Below, piece by piece: positions 6,537 to 9,065 of a stretch of DNA of 9,065 bases. The notes beneath the pieces are model-generated. The model was not told the DNA's origin. It made no database searches and worked only from the letters and a program-made list of their open reading frames with translations. The number at the start of each line of letters is the position of its first letter. Position 1 is the stretch's first letter. The DNA comes from Dehalococcoidia bacterium (GTDB taxonomy: Bacteria; Chloroflexota; Dehalococcoidia; UBA6926), in assembly GCA_029941095.1 (NCBI GenBank), contig JAPYRO010000039.1:1-9065 (forward strand), written 5' to 3'. The position numbers and the translations under genes were made by a program.

Positions 6537-7928
6537 ATGCAAGATCGACCCACATTAACGCCCACACAGATCAACGAGGAATTGTTGTGGCCCGTTTTCT
6601 CCTTTAGACGACGTCATGCTATAGCGTTTATACCCCCCATGATATTGTTAATGGGTGGCGTCGCCGCGGTTACTATTCTTGTTTACCAGGGGTTGTGGGT
6701 TACGGGATTGGCAAGACCCGCTTTCTGGGGCTTTTTCATCGTGAATTTTGTATTCTGGATTGGTGTTAGCCATGCAGGAACTATGATTTCAGCGATATTG
6801 AGACTGACTCAAGCTGAATGGAAAAGACCTATTACAAGAGCCGCAGAGGTCATGACAATATTTTCTCTAATTACTTCTTTGTTACACCCTGTGATTCACG
6901 CTGGAAGGCCTTGGAGGATTATATACTGGTTACTCCCATATGATTTTTCAAGAGGAATATGGCCAGATATTCGTTCTCCTCTTGTTTGGGACCCAATTGC
7001 GATCACAACTTACTTGACCGGAAGCGTACTTTTTGTTTTTACAGCGCTTATTCCTGATTTTGCGCTAATTCGTGATCAGAGCACGGGTCTTAGGAAGAAA
7101 ATTTATGGACAATTGGCTTTAGGTTGGAGAGGAACACCCAGGCAGTGGAAACTGCAGGGAATTTTCGGCTTACTTATGTCAGCATTAATTCTTCCTGTTT
7201 TCGTTTCCGTTCACAGTATTGTTTCGTGGGATTTCGCTGTATCAGTAGTTCCTGCATGGCATGTTACGGTTTATGCGCCATATTTTGTCATCGGGGCGGT
7301 CCACTCCGGAGTGTCAATGGTTCTGACCCTAATGGCTTTGATGCGCTGGATATTTAAACTAGAGAATTATATATGGGAAGATCACTTCGACGCAGTCGGG
7401 AGACTTTTAATAGTAATCGCTACCTTGTGGTTATTTTTCTTTTTCTTGGATTTTGCATTCTCATTTTATACGAGAGAAGAGCAAGAGTTGGCAGTTATGG
7501 AAAGGCGTCTTTTCGAATGGCCTTTTAATGCTATTACGGTGATTATGGTGTTTACTTCGTATATTATTCCTATACCCCTGTGGCTAAGCAGGCGGGTACG
7601 ACGGAATATCCCCCTTATGTTTTGGACATCTATTCTTGTAAATATCGGTATGTGGCTGGAAAGATACTTCCTGATAATTCCTGCGATTGAGCGTAAACAA
7701 GAGCTAACCTTCCTGTGGTCTAATTATGTTCCGAGTTTAATTGAAAGCTTGGTGGTGTTAGCGTCCTTTGGTATGGTTGGCTTCTTACTATTACTTTTTG
7801 CTAAATTTGTTCCTTTGGTTCCTGCTTGGGAAGCGAAGGAAGGAGTAGTATTTAGAGAAGATGTCCAATTTGGGCAGGTAGTGCTTCCCGGAATTATTAA
7901 AGAAACAGAAGAGGAAAATGTTTGGTAG
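6537..7928 (+). CDS. actC: ACIII quinol-site membrane subunit ActC (NrfD family)
   Basis: This NrfD-family protein is the main quinone-interacting membrane subunit of ACIII. It has the recognisable ActC core: GLWVTGLARPAFWGFFIVN (52-70), ISHAGT-like VSHAGT (77-82), EWKRPITRAAE (94-104), IHAGRPW (120-126) and RSPLVWD (146-152). Candidate quinol or proton residues in these blocks are H79, H121 and D152. About ten membrane segments are visible, and 463 residues is normal length. The C-terminal tail (about 435-463) is polar and acidic. The start ATG at 6537 is fixed by an in-frame TAG at 6522-6524, with no other ATG, GTG or TTG between. AGAGGAG (6514-6520) lies 16 bases away, which is farther than ideal. 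The gap to the preceding NrfD gene is 59 bases, the largest inside the cluster, and actD begins 24 bases after its stop. This gene and its upstream neighbour look like an old duplication. Confidence 0.93.
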   Translation: MQDRPTLTPTQINEELLWPVFSFRRRHAIAFIPPMILLMGGVAAVTILVYQGLWVTGLARPAFWGFFIVNFVFWIGVSHAGTMISAILRLTQAEWKRPITRAAEVMTIFSLITSLLHPVIHAGRPWRIIYWLLPYDFSRGIWPDIRSPLVWDPIAITTYLTGSVLFVFTALIPDFALIRDQSTGLRKKIYGQLALGWRGTPRQWKLQGIFGLLMSALILPVFVSVHSIVSWDFAVSVVPAWHVTVYAPYFVIGAVHSGVSMVLTLMALMRWIFKLENYIWEDHFDAVGRLLIVIATLWLFFFFLDFAFSFYTREEQELAVMERRLFEWPFNAITVIMVFTSYIIPIPLWLSRRVRRNIPLMFWTSILVNIGMWLERYFLIIPAIERKQELTFLWSNYVPSLIESLVVLASFGMVGFLLLLFAKFVPLVPAWEAKEGVVFREDVQFGQVVLPGIIKETEEENVW

Positions 7929-7939
7929 TGGTCATTGTT

Positions 7940-7945
7940 AAGGAG
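7940..7945 (+). promoter_or_regulatory. Ribosome binding site that fixes the actD start
   Basis: AAGGAG at 7940-7945 stands 7 bases before the ATG at 7953. The longer open frame would begin with TTG at 7935, upstream of this site, so the ATG is preferred. Confidence 0.8.
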
Positions 7946-7952
7946 CTTCGAA

Positions 7953-8474
7953 ATGGCGGATAATAAAGATTTAATGGGCGTTTTTGCAGATACAGATACT
8001 GCAGCAGAGGGTGCTCGTCAGCTAAAGAGTGCCGGGTTTACGTCGGATGACTATGATGTACTTACAGGTAATCCTTATCCAGAGGGAGCCTTTGGTGAGC
8101 ATGTAAAAAAGAACCGTTTATTTGTTTTTGCTTTGTCGGGGTCTTTTATTGGTTTTGCAATCGCATTTTTGTTTACGGCCGCGACCCAAACCGCTTTTCC
8201 GATAGTTACTGGTGGAAAACCTATTCTAGCGATACCAGCAATGATCATCATTATGTATGAAATGACATTGTTATTCGCGATGATTTTCACTGTTGTTGGT
8301 GTTATTTTTGAAAGTAGATTGCCCAGACCTGGCGGCGAAGGCCCTGTATATGATACGAGAATTACTTTGGGGTATATCGGTTTAATAGTAACTACTACGG
8401 AAGATCGCTTAGAAAAGGCAGAGGAAGCTTTAAAGGCTGCTGGCGCTGAGGATATAGTGAGGGAGTCATCCTAG
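7953..8474 (+). CDS. actD: ACIII subunit ActD (DUF3341)
   Basis: This is the DUF3341 subunit of alternative complex III, a small membrane protein packed against ActC. Counting from the ATG (173 residues), the soluble N-terminal domain has the usual opening LMGVFADTDTAAEGARQLK (7-25) and a GF-x-DDYDVLTGNPYP region. Two membrane helices follow, at about 56-78 and 91-117. The family hallmark TGGKP (86-90) precedes IPAMIIIMYE (94-103), with a conserved Glu (E103) inside the second helix. The tail ends in a predicted helix rich in Glu, Lys and Ala (about 147-165), a common feature of the family that packs onto the N-terminal domain. The open frame extends six codons further upstream to a TTG, but the strong AAGGAG at 7940 places the start at 7953. 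Its stop is two bases before the actE GTG, indicating tight coupling. Confidence 0.93.
   Translation: MADNKDLMGVFADTDTAAEGARQLKSAGFTSDDYDVLTGNPYPEGAFGEHVKKNRLFVFALSGSFIGFAIAFLFTAATQTAFPIVTGGKPILAIPAMIIIMYEMTLLFAMIFTVVGVIFESRLPRPGGEGPVYDTRITLGYIGLIVTTTEDRLEKAEEALKAAGAEDIVRESS
8459..8465 (+). promoter_or_regulatory. Ribosome binding site for actE inside the end of actD
   Basis: GAGGGAG at 8459-8465 lies 11 bases upstream of the GTG at 8477 and inside the last codons of actD. It supports GTG 8477 over the later in-frame ATG at 8498, which has no such site. Confidence 0.5.
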
Positions 8475-8476
8475 AA

Positions 8477-9065
8477 GTGAAACGAATTAATCAGCTGATG
8501 CAACAACAGCATTCTATCAAATCATCTGTTGCTAAGAAGAAACGAGTACTGGCATTTTTTGCTATGTTACTGTTTCTTCTGAGCGGATGTTCTGTAGGGG
8601 CTTATCCAGTCGATAACTTCCAAGAAATGCATTATTCACCTGCATTTCGCCGACAAGAAATGCCTGTTATGTCAGCACCTAGAAATTCTATTGGATATAA
8701 GGGAACCGGAGGTCCTGCTGCAGAAGTAACTGTAACGCCGGCTTATGATTTAATGAAACAAGAAGATTTGGCTTTGGTTACTGCTAACCCTGTTGTTTTA
8801 AATGACCTTGTGCGTGAGGAGGGAGAACAATTATTTGTTCGTAATTGCTCAGTTTGCCACGGTATCGAAGGGGACTTACAGGGTGGCGCTGCACCGGCAC
8901 TCTTGGCAGCACATTTTGAAGCTGCAGGTGTTAACCCTCCACTAAATTTAACCTTAGATGCAACAAAAAACAGAACTGACGGTGATATTTTTGGAATACT
9001 TACACATGGCCAAGGCTCTATTCCGGCGCCGTCTGATTCTAATAATCCTGAGGCATGGTCAACAC
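8477..9065 (+). CDS. actE: ACIII monoheme cytochrome c lipoprotein ActE (3' end cut by window edge)
   Basis: This gene runs off the right edge with about 196 codons visible and no stop. It is the monoheme cytochrome c subunit of ACIII, probably the electron exit toward a soluble carrier or oxidase. A basic n-region (K20-R23) and hydrophobic core lead to the lipobox LLSGC with C38, so it is a predicted lipoprotein. ActE-like MHYSPAFRRQEMP (51-63) follows, then a proline-rich linker and the single heme motif C124-S-V-C127-H128 in the context EEGEQLFVRNC. The block DGDIFGILTHGQGSIPAP corresponds to the region where class I cytochromes of this type carry the axial Met; here Ile stands before Pro, and the protein is cut about 13 residues later. 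The start GTG 8477 is two bases after the actD stop, with GAGGGAG upstream; ATG 8498 (residue 8) is an alternative. Family and role are well supported by motif and position. Confidence 0.9.
   Translation, partial: MKRINQLMQQQHSIKSSVAKKKRVLAFFAMLLFLLSGCSVGAYPVDNFQEMHYSPAFRRQEMPVMSAPRNSIGYKGTGGPAAEVTVTPAYDLMKQEDLALVTANPVVLNDLVREEGEQLFVRNCSVCHGIEGDLQGGAAPALLAAHFEAAGVNPPLNLTLDATKNRTDGDIFGILTHGQGSIPAPSDSNNPEAWST

Noticed and set aside
7124..7357. Second + strand frame of 77 codons inside actC
   Set aside because: It is fully nested in a strongly conserved NrfD gene and its cysteine-rich, low-sense translation looks like an out-of-frame reading.

Overview
The window carries most of an operon for alternative complex III (ACIII, the Act or MFIcc-type quinol:electron-acceptor oxidoreductase). 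Upstream of it are two unrelated housekeeping-type genes, and every gene is on the + strand. By eye the DNA is moderately AT-rich. The combination of a DnaC/DnaI-like ATPase, a small HIT protein and an ACIII cluster with pentaheme ActA and classic ActC and ActD suggests a Chloroflexota-like bacterium. A marine SAR202-type lineage is my guess; it is an inference from protein style, not a proven assignment.

Layout: (1) 1-608 is the C-terminal part of a DnaC/DnaI/IstB-type AAA+ ATPase, cut by the left edge. (2) 632-970 is a 112-residue HIT-family protein. (3) 971-1136 is the only sizeable gap. It holds an inverted repeat, a small hairpin, a terminator-like hairpin with a T-run, and a consensus-like TTGACA. 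(4) 1137-1436 encodes an unrecognised 99-residue protein with two membrane segments. (5) 1457-1990 is the pentaheme cytochrome ActA. (6) 2025-4301 and 4328-5047 encode the molybdopterin-oxidoreductase-like (B1) and iron-sulfur (B2) halves of ActB as separate genes. (7) 5074-6477 and 6537-7928 are two tandem NrfD-type 10-helix membrane proteins; the second has the classic ActC signature. (8) 7953-8474 is ActD (DUF3341). (9) 8477 to the right edge is the lipoprotein monoheme cytochrome ActE, which is incomplete.

From family knowledge, ActC (and perhaps its paralogue) sits in the membrane and takes electrons from quinol. The iron-sulfur clusters of B2 and the hemes of ActA and ActE then pass the electrons on to an acceptor or a terminal oxidase. 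B1 is a structural relic of a molybdoenzyme. ActD is a small membrane subunit. The complex replaces cytochrome bc1 functionally.

Points for a second look are the split actB with a Tat signal only on B1, a His in place of the third cluster Cys in B1, the NrfD tandem with divergent quinone-site positions, the unknown 99-residue protein at the head of the operon, the structured leader at 980-1091, and the lack of a Met at the expected heme-ligand position of ActE in the visible part. Start codons of the HIT gene and actD are best placed inside the longest open frames.
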